Below are positions 1 to 13,280 of a stretch of 64,000 nt of DNA, piece by piece (position 1 is the first letter of the stretch; each line of letters begins with the position of its first letter). The notes under the pieces are model-generated. The model searched no databases and was not told the DNA's origin. It saw only the letters and a program-made list of their open reading frames with translations. The translations under genes and the position numbers were made by a program. Source of the stretch: Flaccisagitta enflata (Eukaryota > Chaetognatha > Sagittoidea > Aphragmophora); NCBI GenBank assembly GCA_965153355.1, contig OZ231127.1:41540001-41604000 (forward strand), given 5' to 3'.

Positions 1-270
1 GAAAATCTTAGATCTAGTAATGTGATGCGACGCGTCACGGGGAAGAAAATCAAAGGCGGGGGGGGGGGAATTAATCAAAGGTAATAGAACTACAGTTGAA
101 CCCCGCTCTAACGGATTTCAGGGGATCAACAATTTTTATCTGTTACAGGTGGACTTCTGTTATTGCCAACAATAAATGTGAAGGGACCATGAATTTGCAT
201 CTGTTACAGGCGGAATTCCGTTGGTGGCGGGTCCGTTAGAGCGGGGTTCAACTGTATATACATAGTAGTC
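1..270 (+). repeat. Degraded hAT-like MITE copy (family D), interrupted by a pogo-like MITE
   Basis: Bases 1-92 match the right half of the family D MITEs at 9.0, 10.2 and 11.4 kb (GATGCGACGCGTCACGGGGAAGAAAATC region, G-run, then ATTAATCAAAGG). The copy is cut at the window edge and is interrupted at 93-254. Sequence after the insertion (TATATACATAG) resembles the TTTATACACCCCTG end of intact copies but is diverged. Confidence 0.6.
93..254. mobile_element. 162-bp pogo/Tc1-like MITE with TA target duplication
   Basis: Terminal inverted repeats CAGTTGAACCCCGCTCTAAC at the left and the complementary GAGCGGGGTTCAACTG at the right are flanked on both sides by TA (91-92 and 255-256). TA duplication and a CAGTTGAACC terminus are typical of pogo/Tigger-type Tc1/mariner elements. 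There is no coding capacity. It sits inside an older family D copy. Confidence 0.75.
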
Positions 271-536
271 ATAACAAAAGACAGATAGGCGGACTGCCAG
301 ACAGACAAGCAGACAAAGTCATTTCATCTTCAGTATTGTAAAGAGTTGACGGTTCCGCTTTGGTAGGAACATAGAAAAAGAGAAAAGAATGTGAAAGAGG
401 GGAGAGAAAGAAAGAGAAAACAAAAAAGAGAGTCGGTATTTGGTTGTGCATTTTGCACTCCCGTCGAATTTGTTGTTGGTCTTCACTTTTCCGCATTACG
501 TCGGCGAGGCACCGCCCCATCATGCTGAAACTATTT
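271..536. other. Non-coding stretch, nothing recognised
   Basis: Purine-rich GAGA/AGAAA sequence between two repeats. The short open frames here have no protein-like composition. Confidence 0.5.
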
Positions 537-1155
537 TTGGGCAGCGGCCCCGAAGGGGTCGATGGTCTATGCTTTCACACATAGGGGAATGTTCTCCTTC
601 TTCTCCTTCTTCTTCTCCTTCTTCTTCGTCCTCCCCCCTCAAGGCCCAAATCCTAGTCTCGAGACCCTAATCATAACTTTGAGGCTCAAAACCCCGCTTC
701 AAAGCTCAAATTCCAGCCTTGAGGCTCAAATCTTAGTCTCCAGGCTAAAACCCCAGCCTCAAGGCTCAAATCCCAGCCCTTAGGCTCAAATCCCAGTCTC
801 AAGGCACAAATCCCAGCCTTGAAGCTCAAATCCTAGCCTCGAAGCTCAAATGCCAGCTTCCAAGCTCAAAACCTTGCCCCAAAGCTCAAATCCCAGCCTT
901 GAAGCTGAAATCCCAACCTCCAAGCTCAAATCCCATTCTCAAGGCCCTAATCCAAGCCTCAAGGCCCAAATTCCAGCCTCCAGGCCCTAATTCCATCCTC
1001 CAGGCCTTAATTCCATCCTTGAGGCCCAAACAAAAACAGCATAGGTCATCAGCCCCTTTGGGGCCGCTGCCTCGTTAACCACCTCACACCAACATAAATT
1101 CACATAGGGGCAATGGGTACCGCTGACAGTCTATCGCTTTTGCGACTATTAAAAT
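537..1155 (+). mobile_element. Family C foldback element with 20-bp internal repeats
   Basis: Starts GGGCAGCGGCCCCGAAGGGG, followed by CTATGCTTTCACACATA and a CT-rich run. An array of about 18 units of roughly 20 bp follows (consensus GGCTCAAATCCCAGCCTCAA). The complement of the start follows (CATAGGTCATCAGCCCC..GGGGCCGCTGCC), and then a tail ending GCTTTTGCGACTA. Short open frames over it are by-products of the array. Other copies lie at 14.1, 21.7, 28.7, 42.7 and 58.7 kb. Confidence 0.8.
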
Positions 1156-1225
1156 TTCAAATTCGCTGTTGATTGTTTTGTTGTTCTGAAGACTTCCACG
1201 GTCGTAGACGGGTCCATCGCCAGAC

Positions 1226-2020
<795 letters not shown>

Positions 2021-2193
2021 GGGCTTGTCTGAGAAGAGGTTTGTCATCAAAGCTTTTTGGGAGGTCAATGGTGAGGTGTTCAATGAATTTTTCGGCCCTT
2101 TTTGAAATTGAGAACTGCATTTTTGCAATTTAACATTTCTGTTATTTATCATGAAGTGTGCAAGACGGATGTGCGTAGTTTTAAATGCATCCC

Positions 2194-2198
<5 letters not shown>

Positions 2199-2274
<76 letters not shown>
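2199..2274. repeat. (GA)n microsatellite
   Basis: About 38 GA dinucleotides without interruption, directly before the end of a family A remnant. Confidence 0.97.
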
Positions 2275-2276
<2 letters not shown>

Positions 2277-2280
2277 CTTT

Positions 2281-2372
2281 TAGTTGCGGACACGCAACTA
2301 TAAGTGCCTTTGTCCGTCCGTCCGTTGGTCCGTCCGTCTGTCCATCCGTCCTTTGGTCCGTCTGTCAGCATT
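2281..2372 (-). repeat. Family A remnant (hairpin end plus GTCC core)
   Basis: TAGTTGCGGACACGCAACT hairpin followed by TATAAGTGCCTTTGTCCGTCCG and a degenerate (GTCC)n run. The GGCCGGATAC end is not found, so the copy is truncated. Confidence 0.6.
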
Positions 2373-3400
2373 TGAAGGTATGTTTTCCCCCTCATGTGCT
2401 CAAAACCCATGTACCCGATCGTTTTTGATTACTTTTATAATATTACTACCTAGAACTAAAGAGATTTGGGATTTTTTATCCATTTTAGGGACCGCGAGTT
2501 CCATTTATTTATCACCACTCCAAGGTGGTTGTGGTGAAAATGTTGAAATTTGGTCACTTTGGGCTCAAAATTGGGCCACTTTAGTTTTGAAATTTGACCC
2601 GAAATCTGTGAGATTATGAAACTGGAGCTCAAGAGCTAACCAGTGGTGCAATCCGCATGTTGCCATCATTTTTTGTTAAGATTTGAGAGCTTTTCGAAGA
2701 TGGAAGGTTATGAGGGTTATTTTACCAATTGAATTTGGTGGTCAATTTTGACAATTTTTACATTTTTTGTTATATCTCCACTTTGGATAGACAAATCTGA
2801 ATGAAATTGGTGACCAAATTGAAGAGTTTTTGATGCTCTAACTGAATCTGGTAAAATTTTTGATCAATATGACCCTCAAAATTTTTGGGAGACTCTAGAA
2901 GCAGGTGCTAAAAGGTGATTTTTTTCGCCATTTTGACTACTTTGGTCAACAAATTTGGGCACTTCCAAGATAGAAAATGACAAAAAATCAGTGGGCAAAT
3001 TAAACTACGGTTCAAGATCAGTCTTCAAATCTTCGAATCTCGACTTTTTCCCGAATTAGAGTTATGAATTATACTGACGTCTGAGTTCAATAATCAATTG
3101 GCTCCATTTCATTTTTTTATAGTTCATCTGGTAATGCCATTTCATCCAAAATTTGCATCAACTTTGAGAGAGTATTTCTCTCAACAAAAAAAGCTACAGA
3201 CCCAAGATTGTTCCCATTGAAACAATGTTTGTAAAATATTTAAGATAGGTTCAATCCAGGATCTCTTGCGTAATTTGTAAAGGAGAAAAAGGCTAAATAA
3301 GACGTTGAGATATAGAAAAATACGCGCCTCATAAATCTCTGTTTACTAGTATGTCTGCGAGATATAGAAAAAATTACCAGCAAGTATGTCTTGTCTATGT
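2373..3400. other. AT-rich non-coding stretch
   Basis: About 1 kb of AT-rich sequence. Phrases such as TTTGGGATT and GGTGACCAAATTGAAGAG resemble the interiors of MITEs elsewhere in the window, so it is probably old transposon sequence, but I found no clear termini. No convincing ORF. Confidence 0.4.
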
Positions 3401-3469
3401 AATTGGTAAAATCAACTTTGATGGTTTCAAAACCATGTGGCTTTGAAGCAAGCTACAAGACAATCATGT

Positions 3470-3716
3470 TGCATACGCAAATGTGTTGCAAATGCAATAT
3501 TTGTATGTCACACATGTTGCACATGCAGTATATCTCGCATTTGCAACACATGCACTTCGCATATGCAACAAATTTCGCATATGCAACACCTGTATTTCGC
3601 ATATGCAACATATGTCGCATATGCAACACCTGTATTTCGCATATGCATCATATGTCGCATATGCAACATGTGTACTTCGCCTATGCAACATATGTTGCAT
3701 ACGCGACATATTTTTA
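3470..3716. repeat. GCATATGCAACA minisatellite
   Basis: Roughly a dozen copies of the self-complementary core GCATATGCAAC, alternating with CCTGTATTTC and ATATGTC spacers in a unit of about 39 bp. Overlapping ORFs in several frames on both strands are artefacts of this array. Confidence 0.9.
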
Positions 3717-3902
3717 CAAAAAGTGATTTTTTTCAAAAAGTGCCCGATGAAATATTTTTTAATGTAAGCATCTTGATTCCCGCACGTGAGTACAGTACCA
3801 AACTGAAGAAAAACTTACTGTTATCCAAAAATTGTCCTGGCGGTTCCCAGGATTCATAGTGCCCAGGGGACACACCATTTTATAGAGTCGCTTAGCCAGC
3901 GA

Positions 3903-4110
3903 ACAAAAACAAAAACAAAAACAAAAACAAATTGGCCTTAACAACAGCCACAACCATAACCACGATTCATGAGTAGGGCTCATTGACGTTGTTATCTTGC
4001 GTGCGTGCGTGCATGTAGGCATGCATGTTTCTGCGTGCGTGCGTGCGTGCATATAGGCATGCATGTTCTGCGTCCGTGCGTGCGTGCGTGCGTGCGTGAG
4101 TGAGTGCGTT
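3903..4110. repeat. (AAAACA)n and (TGCG)n low-complexity tracts
   Basis: AACAAA repeats at 3903-3931, then TGCG tetranucleotides with two GCATGTAGGCATGCATG blocks at 3998-4110. Confidence 0.85.
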
Positions 4111-4396
4111 TGTGCGTTGCAGCGTTGTCGTTCGTAGCGGTCGTCGGTTTGGGCTATCCCAGGCGACCCCATTTCGACTCTTTTATGCCATAACCGATTT
4201 TCTCTTCACTTTCTCATTGATAAACGCGACTCGGTCGACCTTCTTGATCTCCTTCCCCCTCGTTTTCTCCCTCCTAGATTCCTTTTTCCTCCTTCCCTGT
4301 TTTCGTTTTTTCCTTTTCCTTTTTTTTTTTTTTTTTTTTTTTTTTTTGTCTTAGTTTTCTTTTCACCTTCTTCGCTCCTTTCGCCCTTTTCCCCTA

Positions 4397-4640
4397 TTAT
4401 TGATGCCTCCTAAAAAATCCCGTTTCTCGGCTGTTTTTGACCACGGCAAGATTGAAGCTTGTACTGACTACAGAATCAAACGATCGATACACGTATTTTC
4501 AGAGGCTCCGTTGACGGATATTCTAGAAATTCAGGCAGTCTGTCTGTCTGTTCATCATAAGTATCTCCATGTCAAATTAACTCCATGCAGTGACAGAGAC
4601 CGGACGTATCGTTGCCCGATCGGGCTTGTTTCCTTAAATT
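4397..4640 (+). repeat. Family B dispersed element
   Basis: Shows CCCGTTTCTCGGCTG, CCACGGCAAGATTG, a TCTGTC run, then CGTATCGTTGCCCGATCGGG. This matches the order of motifs in the better copies at 16.3 and 18.9 kb. The 5' AGATGCG hairpin is missing here. Confidence 0.7.
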
Positions 4641-4655
4641 CTTTTCGTACTGCCC

Positions 4656-4659
<4 letters not shown>

Positions 4660-4726
<67 letters not shown>
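4660..4726. repeat. (CT)n microsatellite
   Basis: About 33 CT units directly following the family B copy. Confidence 0.97.
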
Positions 4727-4729
<3 letters not shown>

Positions 4730-5404
4730 GTCTACAAGTTCATTCTTATCCAGCGACAACGCTCGTCACCCCCTCGCCATCCCCTTTATTCGCATATCGC
4801 TGTAATATCGCTTTCATCTCCCAATATTTGCTTCGGATGCTGTTGAGTCTGCGGTAATTGAATAAAATGGGACAAATAATCTCAAACAATCTTTCTTCTA
4901 GGAAACGAAAGAGGAAGCAGTACCACAGAAATACCTCGGCGCTTTAATTTCCTCGGATTTTCCATCATTAAGCAGACAAACATCTCTCGTGTTGTCATGG
5001 TTTCCATAACCTACCCTCACCATAAGTACGTGGAAATACTGCAACTGGAAACATTAATAAGAACAAGGCGTCGAGTCAATTTATCCCTCATTCACTGTTT
5101 CTGCTGTACTTGAGACTTGCATACTTGAGTCTAGTCTTTGGTCTCAAATGGGACGCAGGAAAAAATTGAGCTGACGAGAAAATATACAAAAGACGATAAA
5201 AATGCTGAAGGAAGCAAAAGAAAATGGAAAAAAAGAAAGATAGAACGAGTGAAGAAAGAGGGTGATCAAACAAAGAGAAAAGAAATCGATCGTGAGTGAA
5301 ATGTGAAGGGACAAATGGATGGACCGATAGACTCTCCAGAAAAAAAGGGGCCTCTCAAAAGGAATTTATCAATTATCAATCATTGAATCCGGCGTTGGAT
5401 CTCG
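4727..5404. other. Non-coding stretch, nothing recognised
   Basis: Mixed-composition sequence without a convincing ORF, repeat or RNA gene. Confidence 0.4.
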
Positions 5405-5806
5405 GCTTGGCGAAAATATGGCGTCATGGATGCACTGGCGGACCGACCGATGGATGGACTGACCCTCCTATCAATAGAAATGCAAGGATGCATCTAAGAG
5501 GAAGGGATGAATTGATGAAATTAAAAGAAGAAAGGGGAAAATTAAGAATTAAACAAGACAAGATACCCTACCAAAAAGAAGTCGCTTTCGGGTGGGCTGG
5601 GGCTGTATTATGGGTGGGCAGGGGCTGCGATATGGGTGCAATGATCAGCAATCATAATTCAGGCCGATCTCACGTCATCCAAAAATTAGCATTATGGGCG
5701 GACCTACGAACCCACCTACCTAAGGACACAACCTTTCATAGGGTTGCGTTACCTGCGTTATTTACAAGAGGGTGCGACGCGACGGATATACGGAAGAACA
5801 TATGAA
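5405..5806 (+). repeat. Degenerate family A remnants
   Basis: Contains GGACCGACCGATGGATGGAC, then GGGTGGGCTGGGGCTG and GGGTGGGCAGGGGCTG, and further on CATAGGGTTGCGTTACCTGCG. These are eroded versions of family A core motifs. A 169-codon frame spans it but reads through repeat sequence, so it is not called. Confidence 0.45.
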
Positions 5807-6221
5807 ACAGTTTATTCGTTATCAAGAAGTTTGCAACAGTGCATACAACATTTCAAACCGATAAACTACAAATTGAGTTCAAGTGAGCATAGATGTTTTA
5901 AAACAGGATTTCCTGCATCTTTGATTGCACGGTAAAAAGAGGCAGTGCGTTTTGTGAATAACTCAGATACTGAGACATTCGATGCCGCATAAAAAGCAGT
6001 GGTCTAATGCTCGACAAATCGAAGTAACGGCTAACTGGGAGCACAACAAGCAAGACACGCACTACGGCAGACTGACGATAACGAGAGCCTTGAAAACATA
6101 TCCCCGACACATATTATTCTCATAAATCAATCGGCATTCCATCAGAAAGGATTTTTCGATGCCCTGCCGCTGCTGCGAGGCTTAGCGTGTCGGCAGTCCT
6201 AAGGCTAAACCGCGCCCGACG
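5807..6221. other. Non-coding stretch, nothing recognised
   Basis: No convincing coding or repeat signal before the GA array. Confidence 0.35.
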
Positions 6222-6360
<139 letters not shown>

Positions 6361-6914
6361 TTGAATATTTCTTCAAAAGACATGTATCACTTTCGCATGT
6401 GAGTCTCCTCAATCCTGCTGAATCGTTCACTCTGCGGCATAGTGATAAAGGATTCCCATCCAATGCCAATGGCTTTAGTTTTGGTTATCTGTCAGAGGCC
6501 AAAACTTCTTTTTTGCACAAAACCTGAAACATCATGGTGTTGTTGTTATTGCCGGGAACTAAAGGAACCCTGCGGCACCGCTATCTGAAATTGTTCCCGT
6601 ACACATTTCTAGTAATCATTGGGCACGTCATATACTGATAATTGAACAGTGCACATCAGTCAAAATCACTCGTAATTAGAAGAGATTAGAATAGTTAAAT
6701 AATCATTAAATAAGTTTTGGGAGAAAATAAAAACATACAAAATGGACGGGTGGATGGAAATACGCAACGGCTCAATACAGATGAGGGGAGGTGGTAAAGT
6801 TTCGCGCGTAGATAAATTAAAACAGCATCTAGATGATTTGTACCAATTAGCACTGGGCTTCACGGTAAATTGTTCGCTATCAAGCTTTTTCATGCACAAC
6901 AGAGCATCACAATA

Positions 6915-7121
6915 AACAAGGCCGGATACACGGCTACCGAAGTCGCGCGCGGGGGGGCAGGGGCAGTAGTAAAAAGGCTTACATTTGGGCAGGAGCAGCT
7001 TTGAAAAGAAGCGCAAAAATGCCGAAAAAGCTAAGGGCGACCGACCGACCGACCGACAGACCGACCGACAGACCGACCGACATAGCGGGTCATAGAGTCG
7101 CGCAGCATGCGACTAAAAACT
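6915..7121 (+). mobile_element. Family A element, full-length copy
   Basis: Complete example of the family. It starts CAAGGCCGGATACACGGC, then GGGGGGCAGGGGC, GGGCAGGAGCAG and an A-rich segment. A (GACC)n core follows at 7039-7080, then ATAGCGGGTCATAGA and the terminal hairpin GTCGCGCAGCATGCGAC followed by TAAAAAC. About 200 bp, non-coding. Confidence 0.85.
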
Positions 7122-7271
7122 TTAGCACCACCGCTCTTGGATCCGTCATTACTGTAAAGATGACACACACCGTCGAAATGTGATCCGCCGCCTCATTTCT
7201 CCTACTCACCCTCCGTGAGCCGGCTGAAATCTTAGAATATGGAACCTTTGTATAGAATTGACTTATCATTT

Positions 7272-8303
7272 TACTGTAACTATGGCAAAGAAAAAAAAGA
7301 CAGTTATTTCAATTCATTCCTACGCTCTTATTTTATTGATCTGCTTAAAAACCTTTCAGGTAGTAATAGTATATCAAATTTCCTACTCAGCAAAAAAATC
7401 AGGACTCAAAAATGTTGATTTTTGAGCCCGTGGCATCATTTTTTCTGGAAAAAACATCAGGCAAAAAAGAGGGGAAAAATGCTCCATATTTACAATTTTC
7501 TGAAATTCATTTTGATAACTATTACAAAAAATGACACTACTATATGAATTTTAAAAAAAGACGCACTTTTGAATGGCTAATTACGCCATTGAAAATAAAA
7601 AAAAACTAAATAAAATCTTAGACCATTTTGAAGCTCTTGAAAAACTCTTTCATTTGGCGCTAATCTGGTATCTCTATCTTTTTTCGTTTAGAAATGGCAT
7701 TAGTTTGAGTAAAAACGTTGCCAAATTTGTTTTTGCAGTTCCTTTGAAAACGATGCAATTCAGCAAAATGGTGTCTCACTTTAGAGAGCTCTAGCTCCTA
7801 AACCGTCAAAGATACAGATCTGGGATTGGTCTAGAATGAAAGATAATTTGAAAATCTTCAAAATCACTTCCTCTAAAGAAATTTTTTAACACTTTTTGAG
7901 TCAGTTTTATCAGCAAATGAAAAGGTGCGTCTTTTTTTTTAATTCATGTAGTACAGGCGCAAAAACTACCTTTTTTGAGTTCTGCTTTTTTGCTGAGTAG
8001 GAAATTTGACATACTATGAATGCCCAAAAAGATTTGTGGCCATTCAAAAAAAATGAGCTCACAGTGACAATTGTAAGTCATGTAAATATTTCAATCAGTG
8101 GGCAAATCATTATCTGACTAATTTTACAAAAAATGATGTTGTGGGTACAAAAATCAACTTTTTTGAGTTCTGATTTTTGTTCTGAGTCAAAATTTGTCAT
8201 TCTATTACCACCTAAAAGGATTTCAAGTTATTCAAAAAACTGGGCTCGTAGCAGTATTTTGAAAATCACTGTCTTTTTTATTTTTGCCATAGTTAGTTGA
8301 AGA
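7272..8303. mobile_element. Three-armed foldback element enclosing a family E MITE
   Basis: The left arm (about 7272-7480, from ACTATGGCAAAG through TTTCCTACTCAGCAAAAAA) recurs inverted twice on the right. One copy is the nearly full arm at about 8100-8303 and the other is the inner part at about 7950-8015 (TTTGCTGAGTAGGAAATTTGACATACTATGA). The enclosed block 7534-7957 has its own inverted ends. There is no coding capacity. Confidence 0.65.
7534..7957. mobile_element. Family E MITE
   Basis: Ends ACTATATGAATTTTAAAAAA..GACGCAC at the left and GTGCGTCTTTTTTTTTAATT..CATGTAGTAC at the right. The interior resembles, in inverted orientation, the MITE inside the TRIM-like gene intron at 30.5-30.95 kb. 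Confidence 0.65.
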
Positions 8304-8486
8304 TATTTCGTTTGTAACAAACGAAATGCATGAGACGTTTCCGTGATGCGATGGTATGGGGATCGGCGCCGCTTCACATTTGCATTTATTCAAGTTTCTT
8401 TCGCATCGATATTTTCTTGCTCCTCTTTATCTTTGCAAATCATTCTCTTTGAAATCTTTTGTGTGCCTGAATGTCTGTCAGTGTTT

Positions 8487-8492
8487 GTACTG

Positions 8493-8591
<99 letters not shown>

Positions 8592-8630
8592 TGTGTGTGT
8601 GTGTGCGTGTGTGTGTGTGTGCGTTTGAAG

Positions 8631-8661
<31 letters not shown>
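8487..8661. repeat. (GT)n followed by (CT)n
   Basis: About 65 GT units at 8495-8620 with minor GA/GC interruptions, then (CT)n at 8634-8661. The CT run is the left boundary of the tandem triplication. Confidence 0.97.
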
Positions 8662-9856
<1,195 letters not shown>

Positions 9857-9860
<4 letters not shown>

Positions 9861-10366
9861 TTTGTTGAAGCTATAGACGGAAGCATTATATGTAAATCGA
9901 CGGAAGTAAAGTTGCGATAAAAAGGCTGTTTGAGATCGAAGAATTGAGAAAACTCAATTTCGGGAGAATGTTGTATCAAAACAAAACAGACTTGTATATT
10001 GTCCTGTATTTCCCCCCCCCCCCCGTGGGGGGGGGAAATGATCAAAGGGTTTTGAGAAAGGGAAGGAAAAGGAAGGAGGAAAAAAGAAAAAAAAAAGGAA
10101 ATTTGGGGAAGATATAACTATTGGCAGTAACAAATCATTAAACATGATAAGTAAAACACAATTTAACACTTTTTGAACCTTAAACACACTGTTTTATTGC
10201 TTTATGAGGAAGAAAACCATTGATTTTGTAACGCGATGCGATGCCTCGCAGGGAAGAAAATCAAAGGGAGGGAGGGGGGGGGGAATTACCAAAGGTTGTA
10301 GAACTTTATACACCCCTGAAACAAAATTCCCCTGTCTGTGTCTGTTTGTGTGTCTCTGTGTCTTTA

Positions 10367-10433
<67 letters not shown>

Positions 10434-10964
10434 GTGCACAACAGCAAAATCAATAAATATTAAGTTTTCCAGGTTTGTAGCCAAAATTGCTTATTTTTTC
10501 GAAGAAAACTCATAATGACACTTCCCCTAGCTACTATTATACTTCACATTTGAACTCCAATTAGCAATTTAGGGTTTCTAGTAGCGAGTGGTGATTAGGC
10601 TGCAAGATTATGTAAAAGGTTAGAAATGACCATCTCAACATCGATCTTCATTTTTTTGTAAAATAGGCCAACCGGTATCACCACTACTTGTTTTTTAGTA
10701 ATACAACATAATGATAAGCATTCAAGGCAAAAATAAGAAAAATCCTTGCTGCCAGAGAGCTGTAACTGAATAAAACATGTATGAAGCACTTTTTTCAGCA
10801 TTTTTTCATTCAAAAAACAGACTCACTGTACCCCATCCATATCCCCAAAATAAGGCCTTTTGTCTGTTTAATGTAGAGGGCTACTTGTACAGACATTAAT
10901 CATAAGGGTTCTATGCTACAGAATAAACAAAAGAGCACTGTTTGCTAATGTTTGCTAATGTTTT

Positions 10965-11037
<73 letters not shown>
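9857..11037 (+). repeat. Tandem unit 2 of 3
   Basis: Nearly identical to unit 1. It includes the family D MITE at 9987-10318 with the same flanking bases, which shows that the MITE inserted before the duplication. The internal CT run (10371-10430) is shorter and is preceded by a GTGTCTCTGTGTC variant. Confidence 0.9.
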
Positions 11038-12133
11038 ACGTGATTTGTTGAAGCTATAGACGGAAGCATTATATGTAAATCGACGGAAGTAAAGTTGCGA
11101 TAAAAAGGCTGTTTGAGATCGAAGAATTGAGAAAACTCAATTTCGGGAGAATGTTGTATCAAAACAAAACAGACTTGTATATTGTCCTGTATTTCCCCCC
11201 CCCCCCCGTGGGGGGGGGAAATGATCAAAGGGTTTTGAGAAAGGGAAGGAAAAGGAAGGAGGAAAAAAGAAAAAAAAAAGGAAATTTGGGGAAGATATAA
11301 CTATTGGCAGTAACAAATCATTAAACATGATAAGTAAAACACAATTTAACACTTTTTGAACCTTAAACACACTGTTTTATTGCTTTATGAGAAAGAAAAC
11401 CATTGATTTTGTAACGCGATGCGATGCCTCGCAGGGAAGAAAATCAAAGGCAGGGAGGGGGGGGGGGGGAAATAACCAAAGGTTGTAGAACTTTATACAC
11501 CCCTGAAACAAAATTCCCCTGTCTGTGTCTGTTTGTGTGTCTCTGTGTCTTTATTTCTTTATGTCTGTGTGTCCGTGTCTCTTTGGTTTAGTCTCTCTCT
11601 CTCTCACTCTCTCTCTCTCTCTCTCTGGGTGCACAACAGCAAAATCAATGAATATTAAGTTTTCCAGGTTTGTAGCCAAAATTGCTTATTTTTTCGAAGA
11701 AAACTCATAATGACACTTCCCCTAGCTACTATTATACTTCACATTTGAACTCCAATTAGCAATTTAGGGTTTCTAGTTGCCAGTGGTGATTAGGCTGCAA
11801 GATTATGTAAAAGGTTAGAAATGACCATCTCAACAGTGATCTTCATTTTTTTGTAAAATAGGCCAACCAGTATGACCACTACTTGTTTTTTAGTGATACA
11901 ACATAATGATAAGCATTTAAGGCAAAAATAAGAAAAATCCTTGCTGCCAGAGAGCTGTAACTGAATAAAACATGTATGAAGCACTTTTTTCAGCATTTTT
12001 TCATTCAAAAAACAGACTCACTGTACCCCATCCATATCCCCAAAATAAGGCCTTTTGTCTGTTCAATGTAGAGGGCTACTTGTGCAGACATTAATCATAA
12101 GGGTTCTATGCTACAGAATAAACAAAAGAGCAC

Positions 12134-12138
<5 letters not shown>
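11038..12138 (+). repeat. Tandem unit 3 of 3
   Basis: Slightly more diverged copy (for example CAACAGTGATC for CAACATCGATC). It includes the MITE copy 11170-11505, a short internal CT run, and a right end that passes directly into (CT)n. Confidence 0.9.

Positions 12139-12212
<74 letters not shown>
12139..12212. repeat. (CT)n microsatellite
   Basis: About 37 CT units closing the tandem triplication. Confidence 0.97.
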
Positions 12213-12217
<5 letters not shown>

Positions 12218-12789
12218 GTTTCCTTTCGCCATTAGTCAATCAAAACCACTCCCGAGATGATTATGTTCAGTTTTCCTTATCATTAATGGAAGTTATCTAA
12301 TGATAATGACATAATGAGATTTAATCTCAGAAAAGCAAAAACCAGGAAGTCACATGCCTATTTTCATAATCAGACCCTTGATTACCTCAATAACAAACAA
12401 GATTATCAACAAAAGGGGCAAATCAACGTTATGGTTAATTGGTTTTGGATATGGTGATTTTCAATATCAATGTTAACATGGTAACATGGTAATGATAACA
12501 TGCGCGAAAAAAAAAAGATTTTCAAGGCCTTAGTATCTTTTGGTAAAGTGAATTCTATTTTAAGCATGTTGATAAGATGAAGTGTTAAAGTAAATTTTTT
12601 TTTTCAATATATGCTTTACGAGAAATACTCATTTGAACCATTTGGTTAGTATCAATTTTCTGTGAAAAAAAAAACTTTTTTTTCTAAATTTCCATTTTGT
12701 TGCAAAATACCCTGATTAAGAGTATCACTTTATTCAGACAATTTTGGGAGAATCAAAACGACACTCTAGACCAGCTTTTGATAAAGTAC
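12213..12789. other. AT-rich non-coding stretch
   Basis: Nothing recognised apart from A/T homopolymer runs and a GTAACATG direct repeat near 12475-12500. Confidence 0.4.
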
Positions 12790-13280
12790 TTACCAATAAA
12801 GGCGGCTCTCGCCGTAGGAAAAAAGTCGTAAGTGCGAGGTTTTGGAATTTCTTGTGATTGTTTTTTTTGTCTGGTTGTCGGACGGACAGACGGACCAACA
12901 GACCAATGGATGGACTGACAGACAAAGCCTCTCATAGCGTCCAGAGTTGAAATGAGAGAGAGACTGTGCTGCCAGGATGCACAATCATCACCTGGGACAT
13001 TTCAAAGTTCATATAGACTTCAACTACCTCAATTCCTTGTTTTTGGGAAAAATGCAAAAAATGCGAAAAAATATAAAAAGATTTAAAAAATCATAGCTCC
13101 AAAACTATCAATAGCACAGAATTCTGCTTGGCGTCATCTGAAAGAGGAGAATTAGCTCTTTCTTAGCTATTAATTTCATGCGTAGTCCCATTCTGCCCGA
13201 AAAATGCACCAACTTGCTCAAACGCCTCTTAAAACAAAGGGAAATCCATTTTTCTCTGCAGGACTCAAAAAGACCGAAGG
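12790..13280 (+). repeat. Family G dispersed repeat
   Basis: The segment recurs in opposite orientation at about 60300-61035. Shared pieces, in order, are GCCGTAGGAAAAAAGTCGTA, the GACGGACAGACGGACC run, GCTGCCAGG/GCACAATCATC, AAAATGCGAAAAA, ATCATAGCTCCAAAAC, AGAATTCTGCTTGGCGTCAT and GAGCTCTTTCTTAGCTATTAA. Part of it looks like a family A relative because of the tetranucleotide core. Confidence 0.8.

Noticed and set aside
3403-3859. Cysteine/histidine-rich frames over the GCATATGCAAC minisatellite
   Set aside because: The regular Cys/His pattern looks like zinc fingers but is just the translated 12-bp/39-bp DNA repeat, and it appears on both strands.
5296-5805. 169-codon plus-strand frame
   Set aside because: It runs through degenerate family A motifs and GGAC repeats. 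No domain and no coding-like composition.
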